From NCBI GenBank assembly GCA_016197205.1, contig JACPWG010000081.1:186001-250000 (forward strand): 64,000 bases of DNA, read 5' to 3'. The stretch comes from Planctomycetota bacterium (GTDB lineage Bacteria; Planctomycetota; MHYJ01; WSZJ01; JACPWG01). Shown here piece by piece: positions 9,301 to 15,789 of the stretch (within the stretch, counting starts at the first letter, position 1; each line of letters begins with the position of its first letter). The position numbers and the translations under genes were made by a program. The notes under the pieces are model-generated. The model worked only from the letters and a program-made list of their open reading frames with translations. It had not been told where the DNA came from and made no database searches.

Positions 9301-10133
9301 TGGTCCAGGTATTCGACGACGTCCTCCGCGGCGAAGGCGAGCGCCGCCTCCGGCGTCGACGCGGTGAGGGTCAAACGATGATTGAAGGCAAACTCCGTCG
9401 CGCCGGTCGTGAGGCCGGTGGCGAGCAGGGCCTCGGTGGTCTGCCGGAACGTGACCGAGTCGTAGAATTTCGCGTTCAGCCGGACCGCCCCCGAGGGCTC
9501 GACGGCCCAAGAGCCGTACTGCTTCAGGTACACGTTCGACGCGACCTTGTCCGCGAGCTCGATCTCGCCGACCCCGCGCACGAAGGGGAGCAGCAGGACC
9601 TTCTCGAACGTGTCGCGCATGACGTAGGTCAGGAAGGCGTAGGCGTCGAGGTAGCGTTCCAGCTCGACGCCGTAGTAGGCGAGTTCCTGGCGCTGTGCGG
9701 GCGTCGGGTTGTCTTCGAACTGCATCACGATGCGCTTGTGGTCGGTCGGGAAGTCGATCTTGGAGTCCTTGGAAAGGGAGAAGTAGCGGGACTTGAGGCG
9801 GACGACGTACTTGCGCTCGGTCTCGGGGAGCGAGAGGCGCCAAGCCTCCCAGGCGGGGTGATCATAGAGCGCCGGAGGGCCGGCCACGGCCGCTCCGGCC
9901 CCTGCCGCCGCGCCGGCCGCGATCGGCGGGACGGTGCGTCCCTGCGGCCCCTGCCCTTCTTCCGGCGGCTGCGCCGGCGACCCGCTCTGCCGGCGGTGGA
10001 CCTGCTGTCCCTTTCGCACCTCCCCGGGTCGCCCCGGTCGGTCGAGGCTCACGTCGAGCGCTACGATCATGGCGAAGAAGGCCACGGTCACGCACCCGGC
10101 GACCAGGCACTTCAACCTCTTAGAGGTGTTCAT
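3390..10133 (-). CDS. Giant secreted S8 subtilisin-like protease with P, BACON, discoidin and FnIII domains
   Basis: 2247 residues. A hydrophobic N-terminus (LVAGCVTVAFFAMIVALDV) acts as export signal or anchor. Residues 120-290 are a propeptide-like region. The S8 catalytic triad is D317 (GEWDGG), H343 (DEHATHVCGT) and S512 (FDGTSMSTP), with oxyanion N439 (FAAGND). After the catalytic domain come a CnaB/carboxypeptidase-regulatory-like domain (about 714-780), two proprotein-convertase P domains (about 800-921 and 1043-1164; both contain PDNN and HTxIG), about four BACON/Ig-like repeats ending near 1470, and three pairs of discoidin (F5/8 type C) plus fibronectin III domains to the C-terminus. 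Known roles of these domains are cell-surface or polymer binding, so extracellular protein degradation is likely. Start 10133 has GAGGA about 10 nt upstream and fits the signal peptide; longer starts lack both. Confidence 0.88.
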   Translation of the reverse strand: MNTSKRLKCLVAGCVTVAFFAMIVALDVSLDRPGRPGEVRKGQQVHRRQSGSPAQPPEEGQGPQGRTVPPIAAGAAAGAGAAVAGPPALYDHPAWEAWRLSLPETERKYVVRLKSRYFSLSKDSKIDFPTDHKRIVMQFEDNPTPAQRQELAYYGVELERYLDAYAFLTYVMRDTFEKVLLLPFVRGVGEIELADKVASNVYLKQYGSWAVEPSGAVRLNAKFYDSVTFRQTTEALLATGLTTGATEFAFNHRLTLTASTPEAALAFAAEDVVEYLDQVPSPPRTLNANAALLAHVDQVTAAPLGLSGNGVIVGEWDGGNVGAHADFGGRVQNGETAPTIDEHATHVCGTVLGSGAGVAGAKGMATRASLFSFDFFGDVFGEMTAAIPARSVVLSTNSWGLAFGNAGQYSSFTVDADTVALPGAVTAPAPLTILFAAGNDGNGVDSFGVMSTIASAKNVLAIGALNDNGTMSSFSSFGPTTDGRIKPDFCANGVSVLSTFPNDSYGVFDGTSMSTPVVTGCCALLIERFRQVVGGNPPPGLLKALLAQTAVDTGNPGPDYKFGYGSVDVKAAADLIGTGPTFFSAGQISNGNTSSFTVNVPAGTPNFKATLTWIDPPGSAAAALARVNDLDLELVAPDGSVFFPFVGPGTGDPNGPTLTGRNNVDTLEQVFVPGPIPAFLGGTWIVRVTGRSVPTGPQPFVVVTSKVVTAPTLFTISGTTTDAALVPIAGVTLELSDGTAATTVSNKDGIYSFTSVAPGTYTVTPSKAGLAFQPARIKDLSVSTANLVNVNFVGVPSTNIQFLRVESPPLSIPDNNVSGVSSQIVINQHITLSDMAVSVDLTHTFIGALKVTLTSPAPASKTILLHNQTGLGAQAIKTTYPTQTAPFESLGTLIGDDAFGTWTLTVSDNDGFSDFGQLNEWRLSATGVFSGPVLSVSPLNVAFLALQDAPNPAPVSLTISNPTSIGTFDWTATVSPNAPWLTLDAAAGTDSGSINVTANIAGLPAGGYGGFITIAATGGGVGNALQVVQVTLHIDQPTSVTKFFVKTENPALKIPDNNINGVTSTLVVPDDLIMQEVNVSVAISHTAIGDLTVILKSPAGTTVILHNKTGGITRNLITTYDTLTAPTQSLASVNGQSAKGTWSLFVRDTALKGNGSINNWSLDITGGLPQPPILGISTSTLAFAGLVGAGTLPTQSLLVSNTGGGTLNWTATSNADFLSISPSSGTNNTTVTVTATRAGEPPGKQTGTITFTSIAPTPQTQFLTVTMDLTDTASVLTVAPTALAYSTLVGVNPATKTFTITNTGGGRMSWSLSDNMSFLTLDKTGGSLTAGAFDVVTATVDVTGLPVGQQNGNIDISAAPLLPQQIAVTLDVALAPVLSVAPSSFAFAGGEKGTLQPATQNLSITNTGGSTLNWSISSNAAFVTVSPTSGTGNATVTVTANTTTLSAGVFPAVLTVTAPGATGSPNTVNVTVTATDLTAPAAITNLAAQATVAEGPQIPALAKRVSSTSDSVNAGFGKATDGSLTTGWQSILRKALTSEFLVVDNGTSRNVGTVKLAPRTNSNALFPVDFQIQTSADDVNYVTQLSVTAQVAANGELKSYKLPAPVVARFVRILVTKTTKSGTLFTTVIGELQVFEPPAGLSSAVRLTWTAVGDDGNVGRATSYDLRQSNAAINAGNFAAATPVAGVPAPLTSGSAETFLVTNLPAGQTFFFAIKAVDDAGNAGALAGAFASTSVDHVAPDPITGLSAREVTGNGEALAARVAEASSVLGGGWEMEKAADGQAGTSWSSAASRGPRTEHLVLDLGSLCAVAGVRASPRAETPQLFPTDRFVEVSADGRSWKTVARDAGTASGGAVELSFPTEAARYVRFGGTSAQESETRNCYAQVAELTAHAPRGAAAGLAALAWTAPAAGEGSPETYDARFGPAPLDEGSWSSATQATGVGRPSAAGTNERCLLAGLPPGRAVEIGVRLVDGGGNASRIVKVPFTAPAPDTDTEAPAAVVDLAAEVVAGTGQYVPARAVAASSEQSAESGKDKVADGLYSTAWSTATGSGLREEFVTLDLGGIRPVDRVRALPREGSASLFPADFRLETSEDGARWSVAATVAGFRAEERTHAVFAFPATPARFVRLVLAHGSGGDAQVAELEVGEAAGAMATALGVRWTASGNDHRSGRAAAYDLRCSTSAITEANWSSARAVATPAPRAAGEPEEALALGLEPGTLYYFALKVRDAAGNESGISNVGAEATPR

Positions 10134-10248
10134 GCGCGCAGTCCTCATCGAAAGCCGTCTCGCGTGCGACTCCGAACCGCCCACTCCGCAGCCGTCGGGC
10201 GCAGCGCCTTCCCCACTTTCCCAGCGGCACGTGCTGGGCTTGGGCGAC

Positions 10249-10277
10249 AGTATCCCAGATACACAGTAGGACAACAA
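10249..10277 (-). promoter_or_regulatory. Candidate sigma-70 promoter of the subtilase
   Basis: On the minus strand: TTGTTG (10272-10277), a 17-bp spacer, GATACT (10249-10254). It lies about 115 bp upstream of the chosen start, in a locally AT-richer patch. The rest of 10134-10500 shows no gene. Confidence 0.4.
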
Positions 10278-10506
10278 CAATGAAGTATGCGAAGTATAAT
10301 CATGCGCCCGGAGGGGCGTCAAGAAATTTCCGGCACGGTACAAATCGGGCGGCAGGCCGAGCCTTGCTTCCGTCACGATCCGAAACGCCGTTACGAATTG
10401 CTACGCACCACAACGCCCCCCGGCTCGGCCTCACCGTGCCGGAAAAGCCCAGGTAGCCCATCCATTTCAACTGAATCAGCCTGAATGCTGGAATCATGTG
10501 CTTCTG

Positions 10507-10522
10507 TGGCGCGGTGCTTGCA
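10507..10522 (+). promoter_or_regulatory. Sigma-54-like -24/-12 promoter upstream of pilin
   Basis: TGGCGCGGTGCTTGCA differs at one base from the sigma-54 consensus TGGCACGNNNNTTGCW, with the GG and GC dinucleotides correctly spaced. Transcription would begin near 10534, about 70 bp before the pilin start. Confidence 0.5.
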
Positions 10523-10605
10523 CTGGGGGGAAGCCATGATCGACGCGCGATCGGCGCGCGAAACGGATCGGCTTCACCCACTTTCAAGCTTCCTCGGAGG
10601 ATGCC

Positions 10606-10857
10606 ATGAACAAGACTTTGCGAAATCTTCGTCACGACGCCAAGCTCCAGCAGGTGCGCGGACAGGCCATGACCGAGTACATCGTCATCGTTTCGCTCGT
10701 CGCCATCGGCTGCCTCATGACGGTCACGAGTTTCGGCCACCAGCTCGCCGAACTCTTCAAGCGGTCCACGAATGCCCTCAACAGCGGCACCGTGCAGGCG
10801 GTCAACCCCGTCCATGCGGAAGAATATGTCGGAATCGGCCAGTCGGACCGGTTCTAA
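10606..10857 (+). CDS. Flp-family type IVb pilin-like protein
   Basis: 83 residues. The segment VRG-QAMTEYIVIVSLVAIGCL is a class III prepilin signal: cleavage after Gly leaves Glu at +5 and Tyr at +6 ahead of a hydrophobic helix, as in Flp/TadE-type pilins. The rest is a short amphipathic tail. The mature product would be a minor or major pilin processed by a TadV-like peptidase. No tad assembly genes lie in the window, so it would depend on a locus elsewhere. The start has TCGGAGG about 7 nt upstream. A sigma-54-like promoter precedes it, matching the known sigma-54 control of pilin genes in several bacteria. Confidence 0.8.
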   Translation: MNKTLRNLRHDAKLQQVRGQAMTEYIVIVSLVAIGCLMTVTSFGHQLAELFKRSTNALNSGTVQAVNPVHAEEYVGIGQSDRF

Positions 10858-11046
10858 CCGGGGTCGAACGAAACCCGATCCGTGCGAGGCGCTCGGCGCA
10901 GGGGAGGAAACGGTGGCGGGCGCCCTGCTGCGCAGGCGCGCGGCAAAGGCCGAACCCACGGCCGGGCGGGTCCTTCTTCGGAGGCCCCGCCCGGTCGCCT
11001 TTCTCGGCGGGGTTCCAACTGAAGTCGACCTCGCGCGCGCACGCCC

Positions 11047-11076
11047 TTGACGCCTCCCGCCTCGTGTCGCTAGAAT
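11047..11076 (+). promoter_or_regulatory. Sigma-70 promoter for the DUF2252 gene
   Basis: TTGACG (11047-11052), an 18-bp spacer, TAGAAT (11071-11076). The predicted transcription start near 11083 excludes the ATG at 11090 as a ribosome-loaded start and supports 11159. Confidence 0.6.
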
Positions 11077-11158
11077 CTCCCCCGTCTGCATGCGCGCGCC
11101 GTCCGTTCCAAACCCAATTCGCGAAATTGGCGTCACTCGCGGTTCCCTCCTTTCCAGG

Positions 11159-12619
11159 ATGCCGATGCGCCCTCTCTTCCTCCTCCAGGCCCGCCTCTTC
11201 GCCGTCGTCCTCCTCGCGGTCTCGTTCGCGGTACCGCTCCGCGCCCAGGACGCGGCGCGCGACCCCGTAGCCGCCGTCCGCCGTGAGAGCGCCGGGCTCT
11301 CCGACGCGGACCGGCGTGCGAAGTTCGAGAAGCTGGCCGGCTCCCCCGCGGACTTCTTCCGCGGCACGGCCCCGCTCTTCTGGGAGGACCTCGGGCGCGA
11401 CCCGCGGCTCAAGACCTACGGCGGCGTGCCCGACACGCGCACCTGGGTGGTCGGCGACCTGCACCCCGACAACTTCGGCTCCCGGGAGGACGATCGCGGT
11501 CGCGTGGTCTACGGCTTGAACGATTTCGATGCGGCGACGGTCGCGGACTACCAGCTGGACGTCTGGCGCATGGCCGCCGGCATTTCCCTCCGGGCGCGCG
11601 CCGCGGGGCTTGACCGCGAGGAGGAGCGCGAAGCGATGGAGGCCTTCGCCCGCGCCTACCGCGAGGGCCTGGAAGACCGCCGCGGCAAGGAACACCCCCG
11701 CGCCGAGCCGTTGAGCGCGGACACCGCCTCGGGACCTTTACGCGATTTCCTGCTGCGCGTCGAAAAAAAGAAAAGCCGCGCGGCCATGCTCCGCCAGTGG
11801 ACCGCGAAGCACGGGGGCGAACGCGCCTTCGACGCGGCCTCCGGCAAGCTCGCCGCCGTGGATCCGACGACCCGGACGGCGGTCGGCGAAGGCATGCGGG
11901 ACTACGGCAAGACCCTGAGCGGCGGCCTGCGGTGGGACCCGCGGTACTTCCATGTGAAGGTCGTCGCGCGGCGCGTCGGGGCCGGCACCGGTTCGCTGGG
12001 CGCGGACCGCTTCTACGTGCTGGTCGAGGGGGAGACCGACGCGGACGACGACGATCGGATCCTGGACGTCAAGCGGCAAACCCGGCCGCCGGCCGACGAC
12101 GTGCTCCCGAAGTCCGAACGCGCGACGTTCGCCAATCCCGCCCTGCGGGCCGTGCTCGCCGAAAAAGCCCTGCTGCGCCACGCGGACGACCACCTGGGCT
12201 GGATGCGCGTGGGGGACGGGTTCTTCTCCGTGCGGGAGCTGTCGCCGTACAAAGACGCCCTCTCGTCCGACGACCTGCGGGGAAAAAAAGACTTCCGGCG
12301 CATGTCCGAGGCGTGGGGCGGCATCCTCGCGGACGCGCATGCGGGGGCCGACAACGACTTCGACCCGAAGTGGGTCGGACACTCGCTCGAACGGGGAGTG
12401 GCGGCGCGGCTCGGAAAGGACCGGAAGGGCTTTGACCGCCTGGTGGCGAGCGTCGGCTCCGAGTACGCCGACCGGGTCGAGCGGGACTTCCAGAGCTTCA
12501 CGGCCTGGCGGGCGGCCGGCGGGGCCGGCGGCGGCGGGGGAGAGGGCGGCCGCGGCGCGGTCGAGAACCTGGAGGGCGCGGGCGAGGGGGGCGGAGGGGG
12601 TTCGTCGCGCCACCGCTAG
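11159..12619 (+). CDS. Exported DUF2252-family protein
   Basis: 486 residues. The N-terminus (MPMRPLFLLQARLFAVVLLA, then VSFAVPLRAQ) looks like a Sec signal peptide ending at AQ. The DUF2252 core follows: WVVGDLHPDNFGS resembles the HxDxxxxN catalytic loop of aminoglycoside-phosphotransferase-like kinases, and YGLNDFDAATVADYQLDVWR holds the second metal-binding Asp. HADDHLGWMR and RELSPYKDAL are further family blocks. The C-terminal 35 residues are Gly-rich. The family function is unknown. An export signal on a kinase-like fold is odd because ATP is not expected outside the cytoplasm. ATG 11165 is an equally possible start. No operon partner is evident. Confidence 0.75.
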   Translation: MPMRPLFLLQARLFAVVLLAVSFAVPLRAQDAARDPVAAVRRESAGLSDADRRAKFEKLAGSPADFFRGTAPLFWEDLGRDPRLKTYGGVPDTRTWVVGDLHPDNFGSREDDRGRVVYGLNDFDAATVADYQLDVWRMAAGISLRARAAGLDREEEREAMEAFARAYREGLEDRRGKEHPRAEPLSADTASGPLRDFLLRVEKKKSRAAMLRQWTAKHGGERAFDAASGKLAAVDPTTRTAVGEGMRDYGKTLSGGLRWDPRYFHVKVVARRVGAGTGSLGADRFYVLVEGETDADDDDRILDVKRQTRPPADDVLPKSERATFANPALRAVLAEKALLRHADDHLGWMRVGDGFFSVRELSPYKDALSSDDLRGKKDFRRMSEAWGGILADAHAGADNDFDPKWVGHSLERGVAARLGKDRKGFDRLVASVGSEYADRVERDFQSFTAWRAAGGAGGGGGEGGRGAVENLEGAGEGGGGGSSRHR

Positions 12620-12768
12620 CGGGGCCTTCACCAGTTTAGACGTCCGCTCCGACCGAGGGCTCCGCAGTCGTGGGCCATGCCGCCCAACGCCCCGCCTGAA
12701 GGCGGAACTACGAACGGCCGCGCCGTCTTTCACCAACTGTGACCGCACTCGGTCAACGGACTCCTGGG

Positions 12769-12832
12769 CCGCGTGGACGAAGTCCAGTCACGATGCCTGG
12801 GGGCGCGGGCCTCCGGCCCGCGCGAGCCGGCA
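12769..12832 (+). repeat. Inverted-repeat element family A, truncated copy 2
   Basis: Has the left terminus GTGGACGAAGTCCAGTCACG and the GC hairpin, but not the right terminus. It runs directly into a family E element. The preceding 12620-12768 holds only short GC-rich palindromic scraps and no gene. Confidence 0.65.
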
Positions 12833-12871
12833 CACGGCGTCCGCAGGGCCGTAGGCGCCCGCGTGGAAACC

Positions 12872-13032
12872 GAACCGCGACCGTGAGGGAGCGGTCTGGG
12901 GGCGTCCTGCCATGATCTCCGGTTCGAGGCCGCCGACCCGCATGCGAGCGCCCTGCGAGCGCATCGGGCAGCGAGGTCGAAGCCGCGGCTCTGGAAGAAC
13001 GTTCGGAGACCGCTCCCTCACGGTCGCGGTTC
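12872..13032 (+). repeat. Inverted-repeat element family E, copy 2
   Basis: Two 26-bp perfectly complementary arms (12872-12897 and 13007-13032) containing GAACCGCGACCGTGAGGGAG flank a 109-bp spacer. The arm is a variant of the one at 26542-26758, and similar arms are frequent in planctomycete intergenic DNA. Confidence 0.7.
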
Positions 13033-13108
13033 CGTGTGTCCGTCGCGGACTCGTTACGCTTCAGTCGGCCTAATTTCGTGCACCCCCAGGATCGAGATTG
13101 AAGGCCCG

Positions 13109-14260
13109 CTAGTTTTTGTCGCCGCTCCCGCCCTCTCCGCCCTCCGTCGGCCCGGCCGCGGGCGCGGCGGACGCCCCACCCGACTCTCCGCCGGGCGCCG
13201 CCGCCGCCGCCAATGCGGGCGCCTCTCCCCCGGGTCGTGCCGTCGCCGTCCCCCCGCCCGTCGAGGCCGCGCCTCCAGCCGCCGCCGCCAGGGCCGCCCG
13301 CCTGCGCGTCACCACGACCGACGCCCCCATCGAGGTCGAGAGCGCGACGACGATGAAGCCCAGCGAGCCCGTCACCTCCAGCCCGCTCGGATGCTCCCCC
13401 GCGTGGCTGAAGAACATCTTGATCCCTACGAACCCCAGGATCGCGGCGAGCCCGTAGTGGAGATAGACGAACTGCCCCATCACGCCGGCCAGCAGGAAAT
13501 ACAAGGCCCGCAGCCCGAGGATCGCGAAGATGTTCGAGGTGTAGACGAGGAAGGGATCCGTGGTGATGCCGAAGATCGCCGGGATGGAGTCGACGGCGAA
13601 CATCACGTCGGAGAACTCGATCACCAGCAGGACGACGAAGAGCGGCGTGGCCCAGCGCCGCCCTTCCCGGAGCACGAAGAAATTCCCGCCTTCGAACTTG
13701 TCCGTGAGCCGCATGAAACGGCGGACGAAGCGGATGATGAAGTGATTCGACACGTCGGGCTCCTTTTCCGTGTCGAAGCACAGCTTGATGGCGGTGAAAA
13801 CGAGGAACGCGCCGAAGATGTACATCACCCAGTGGAAGGCGGAGACGATCGCGGCCCCGAGGCCGATGAAGATCGCGCGCAACAGGAGCGCGCCGACGAT
13901 GCCCCAGTGGAGGACGCGGTGTTGGTACTCCTGGGTCACGCCGAAGTAGTCGAAGATGACGAGGAAGACGAAGAGGTTGTCGACGCTGAGGGCCTTTTCC
14001 AGGAGATAGCCCGTCAGGAAAAGCTCGGCGTTGGCGAAGCCCCGGAACACGCCGACCACGACGGCGAAGAGCAGCGCCATGGTGATCCAAACGATGCTCC
14101 AGGTCAAGGCCTCCCGGCGGGAAACGGCATGCGCGTTCCTGTTCAAGACGAACAGGTCGAGGAGCAGCATCGCGACAACGAAGACGGAAAAGCCGCCCCA
14201 GAGCCACAGCGGTGTGCCCGAGGGAAGCGCGTGCGTCACGGCCGTGGCGGATGGGGGCAA
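13109..14260 (-). CDS. terC: TerC/Alx-family integral membrane protein
   Basis: 383 residues with about nine hydrophobic helices. The TerC signature residues are present: KALSVDNLFVFLVIFDYF with buried Asp-Asn, and VVLLVIEFSDVMFAVDSIPA with the paired acidic residues typical of the family. TerC/Alx proteins are linked to metal (Mn) efflux, tellurite resistance and metalation of exported proteins. The C-terminal 80 residues are an Ala/Gly/Pro-rich tail of low complexity, probably cytoplasmic. The start is TTG 14260: a perfect AGGAGG lies 5 nt upstream, whereas the next GTG would be too far from it. No neighbouring tellurite or manganese genes are seen. Confidence 0.85.
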   Translation of the reverse strand: MPPSATAVTHALPSGTPLWLWGGFSVFVVAMLLLDLFVLNRNAHAVSRREALTWSIVWITMALLFAVVVGVFRGFANAELFLTGYLLEKALSVDNLFVFLVIFDYFGVTQEYQHRVLHWGIVGALLLRAIFIGLGAAIVSAFHWVMYIFGAFLVFTAIKLCFDTEKEPDVSNHFIIRFVRRFMRLTDKFEGGNFFVLREGRRWATPLFVVLLVIEFSDVMFAVDSIPAIFGITTDPFLVYTSNIFAILGLRALYFLLAGVMGQFVYLHYGLAAILGFVGIKMFFSHAGEHPSGLEVTGSLGFIVVALSTSMGASVVVTRRRAALAAAAGGAASTGGGTATARPGGEAPALAAAAAPGGESGGASAAPAAGPTEGGEGGSGDKN

Positions 14261-14458
14261 GGGAACCTCCTGAGCGTGGCACGGTTCGAGGATTTCCGTT
14301 TGAGCGCGGGGCGCGCGCTGCTAGGATGACAGGGGCGAGCGCGTTCCCCTGTACTGCTGATCGTTCGAAGATTGTTTTCTTGCGACCATTTTTGCTTGGG
14401 TCGAACGCCACGAAAACCACAGATTTCCCAGGGCAGCCGCTGGCCGCAACCAAAGGGA

Positions 14459-14490
14459 CGAGCCACCGAAGACGCCGAAAACACCGAAAG
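14459..14490 (+). repeat. Repeat family G, fragment
   Basis: CCACCGAAGACGCCGAAAA, the same motif as the arms at 62653-62723. It lies within 70 bp of the methyltransferase start. The 14261-14458 part of this gap shows no gene. Confidence 0.45.
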
Positions 14491-14555
14491 ACGAACCGCG
14501 CATTTCGCCGATTTCGCGAATTTTCTGCGGAGAATTCGTTGCCAGAAAAACAAGC

Positions 14556-15194
14556 GTGCGGGTCCTTCGGTCCGAGGCCGGCCTGGCCCCGGGTCGGCGG
14601 GCCGTGGAAATCGGCTGCGGCATCGGCAGCTTCACCCGGCACCTCGCCGAAACCGGCGCGACCCTCGTCGCGGTCGACCTCGTCCCCGAGCTGCTCGCGC
14701 AGGCCCGCGCCTCGACGCCCGCGAGCAACGTGCTCTTCGTCCAGGGGGACTGCACGCGCCTCGACGACATCCCGGAGGCGCGCGCGGCCGACGCGGTCGT
14801 CGGCAACGCGGTCCTCCATCACCTCGACGTCCGGCCCGCGCTCGAGTCCGTCTTCCGGGTCCTCGTGCCCGGCGGCGTCCTCGCGCTCTTCGAGCCGAAC
14901 CTGGTCAACCCGCAGATCTTCGTTTTCAAGCACACGCCCATGCTGCGCAGACGCGCCGGGTGGTCCCCGGACGAGACGGCGTTTACCCGGTGGCGGCTCG
15001 CGCGCGACGTGCGCGCCGCCGGCTTCACCGACGTCCGCGTGCGGCCGTTCGACTTTCTCCATCCGTCCACGCCGCGTCTGCTGGTCGGCGCGGTGGAGCG
15101 GCTCGGCCTCTTCGTGGAAAAGGTCCCCCTGCTCCGCGAGCTCTCGGGGTCCCTCGCCGTCTTCGCGCGCAAGCCGGTCGCGCCGGTAGTATAG
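14556..15194 (+). CDS. Class I SAM-dependent methyltransferase
   Basis: 212 residues. Motif I is VEIGCGIGSFTRHLAETGAT, followed by VAVDLVPELLAQAR (acidic strand 2), QGDCTRLDDI, VVGNAVLHHLDV and the post-motif block VLVPGGVLALFEPN, as in Methyltransf_11 family members. The substrate is unknown. GTG 14556 is the first plausible start; its ribosome-binding site is poor and the protein begins only about 16 residues before motif I. Family G repeat sequence lies just upstream, so the original N-terminus may have been shortened or replaced. It converges with the uridine kinase gene. Confidence 0.75.
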   Translation: MRVLRSEAGLAPGRRAVEIGCGIGSFTRHLAETGATLVAVDLVPELLAQARASTPASNVLFVQGDCTRLDDIPEARAADAVVGNAVLHHLDVRPALESVFRVLVPGGVLALFEPNLVNPQIFVFKHTPMLRRRAGWSPDETAFTRWRLARDVRAAGFTDVRVRPFDFLHPSTPRLLVGAVERLGLFVEKVPLLRELSGSLAVFARKPVAPVV

Positions 15195-15261
15195 GCGGGA
15201 TCGCCGGCCGGGTCAAGCCAAGAGGCTCGGCCGCCGACTTTCGCTCCACCCGGCCCGCCTC

Positions 15262-15789
15262 CTACCAACCCTCGCGTCCCAACACCACGTGGGCGTACTG
15301 GCGCGTGGGCTCGATGTACGTCTCGTAGGCCTGCTCCACGAGGATGCTCCAGTGGAGCGACTGCATCGGCGTCCGCCCGCGCTTCACGTCCCGTTCGATC
15401 CGCCGCGCGACCCGCAGATGCAGCGGCGTGTCGATGAAGATGCGCAGGTCGCCGATTTCGCGCAGCGGCGAACAGAGCGCGAAAATTCCCTCCACCACGA
15501 GGATCCCGCTCTTCGGCGGCTCGACCTCCCGGGTCGCCACGCGCTCCGATTGCTTCATGTCGTATACGGGCAGCGTGGCCGGCCGTCCCGCGGCCAGGTC
15601 CAGCACGGCGTCCCGGCACCCGCCGAGGTCCACGGCGTCGGGCTCGTCGAAATTCAGCGTCCCATCCGGCCGTTCGCGGATCTCCGCCCGCGGGCGATAC
15701 CAGTCGTCGGTGGAGAGGATGAGGGCGTCGAACTTCGACGCGAACGTGCTCTTGCCGGAGCCGGAGCCGCCGCTGATGAGGACGATCAT
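15262..15789 (-). CDS. udk: Uridine kinase-like P-loop kinase
   Basis: 175 residues. Walker A is SGGSGSGKST at residues 6-15. Family blocks follow: STDDWYRP, TLNFDEPDAVD (uridine-binding region), LPVYDMKQSER, VVEGIFAL, and the lid/P-loop closing segment IFIDTPLHLRVARRIERD then RGRTPMQ. Uridine kinases make UMP from uridine and a nucleoside triphosphate in pyrimidine salvage. At 175 residues it is shorter than the usual 210 or so. The start ATG overlaps the stop of the upstream kinase-STAS gene as ATGA, so the two are translationally coupled. Confidence 0.82.
   Translation of the reverse strand: MIVLISGGSGSGKSTFASKFDALILSTDDWYRPRAEIRERPDGTLNFDEPDAVDLGGCRDAVLDLAAGRPATLPVYDMKQSERVATREVEPPKSGILVVEGIFALCSPLREIGDLRIFIDTPLHLRVARRIERDVKRGRTPMQSLHWSILVEQAYETYIEPTRQYAHVVLGREGW

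Noticed and set aside
6084..10283. A 1399-codon open frame on the plus strand opposite the subtilase
   Set aside because: It is antisense to a gene with clear domain structure, lies in the GC-rich complementary frame, and its product is Arg/Gly/Asp-rich with no domain.
11090..11158. ATG 11090 as start of the DUF2252 gene
   Set aside because: It lies about 14 bp after the -10 box, with no room for a ribosome-binding site, and would bury the signal peptide behind 23 extra residues.
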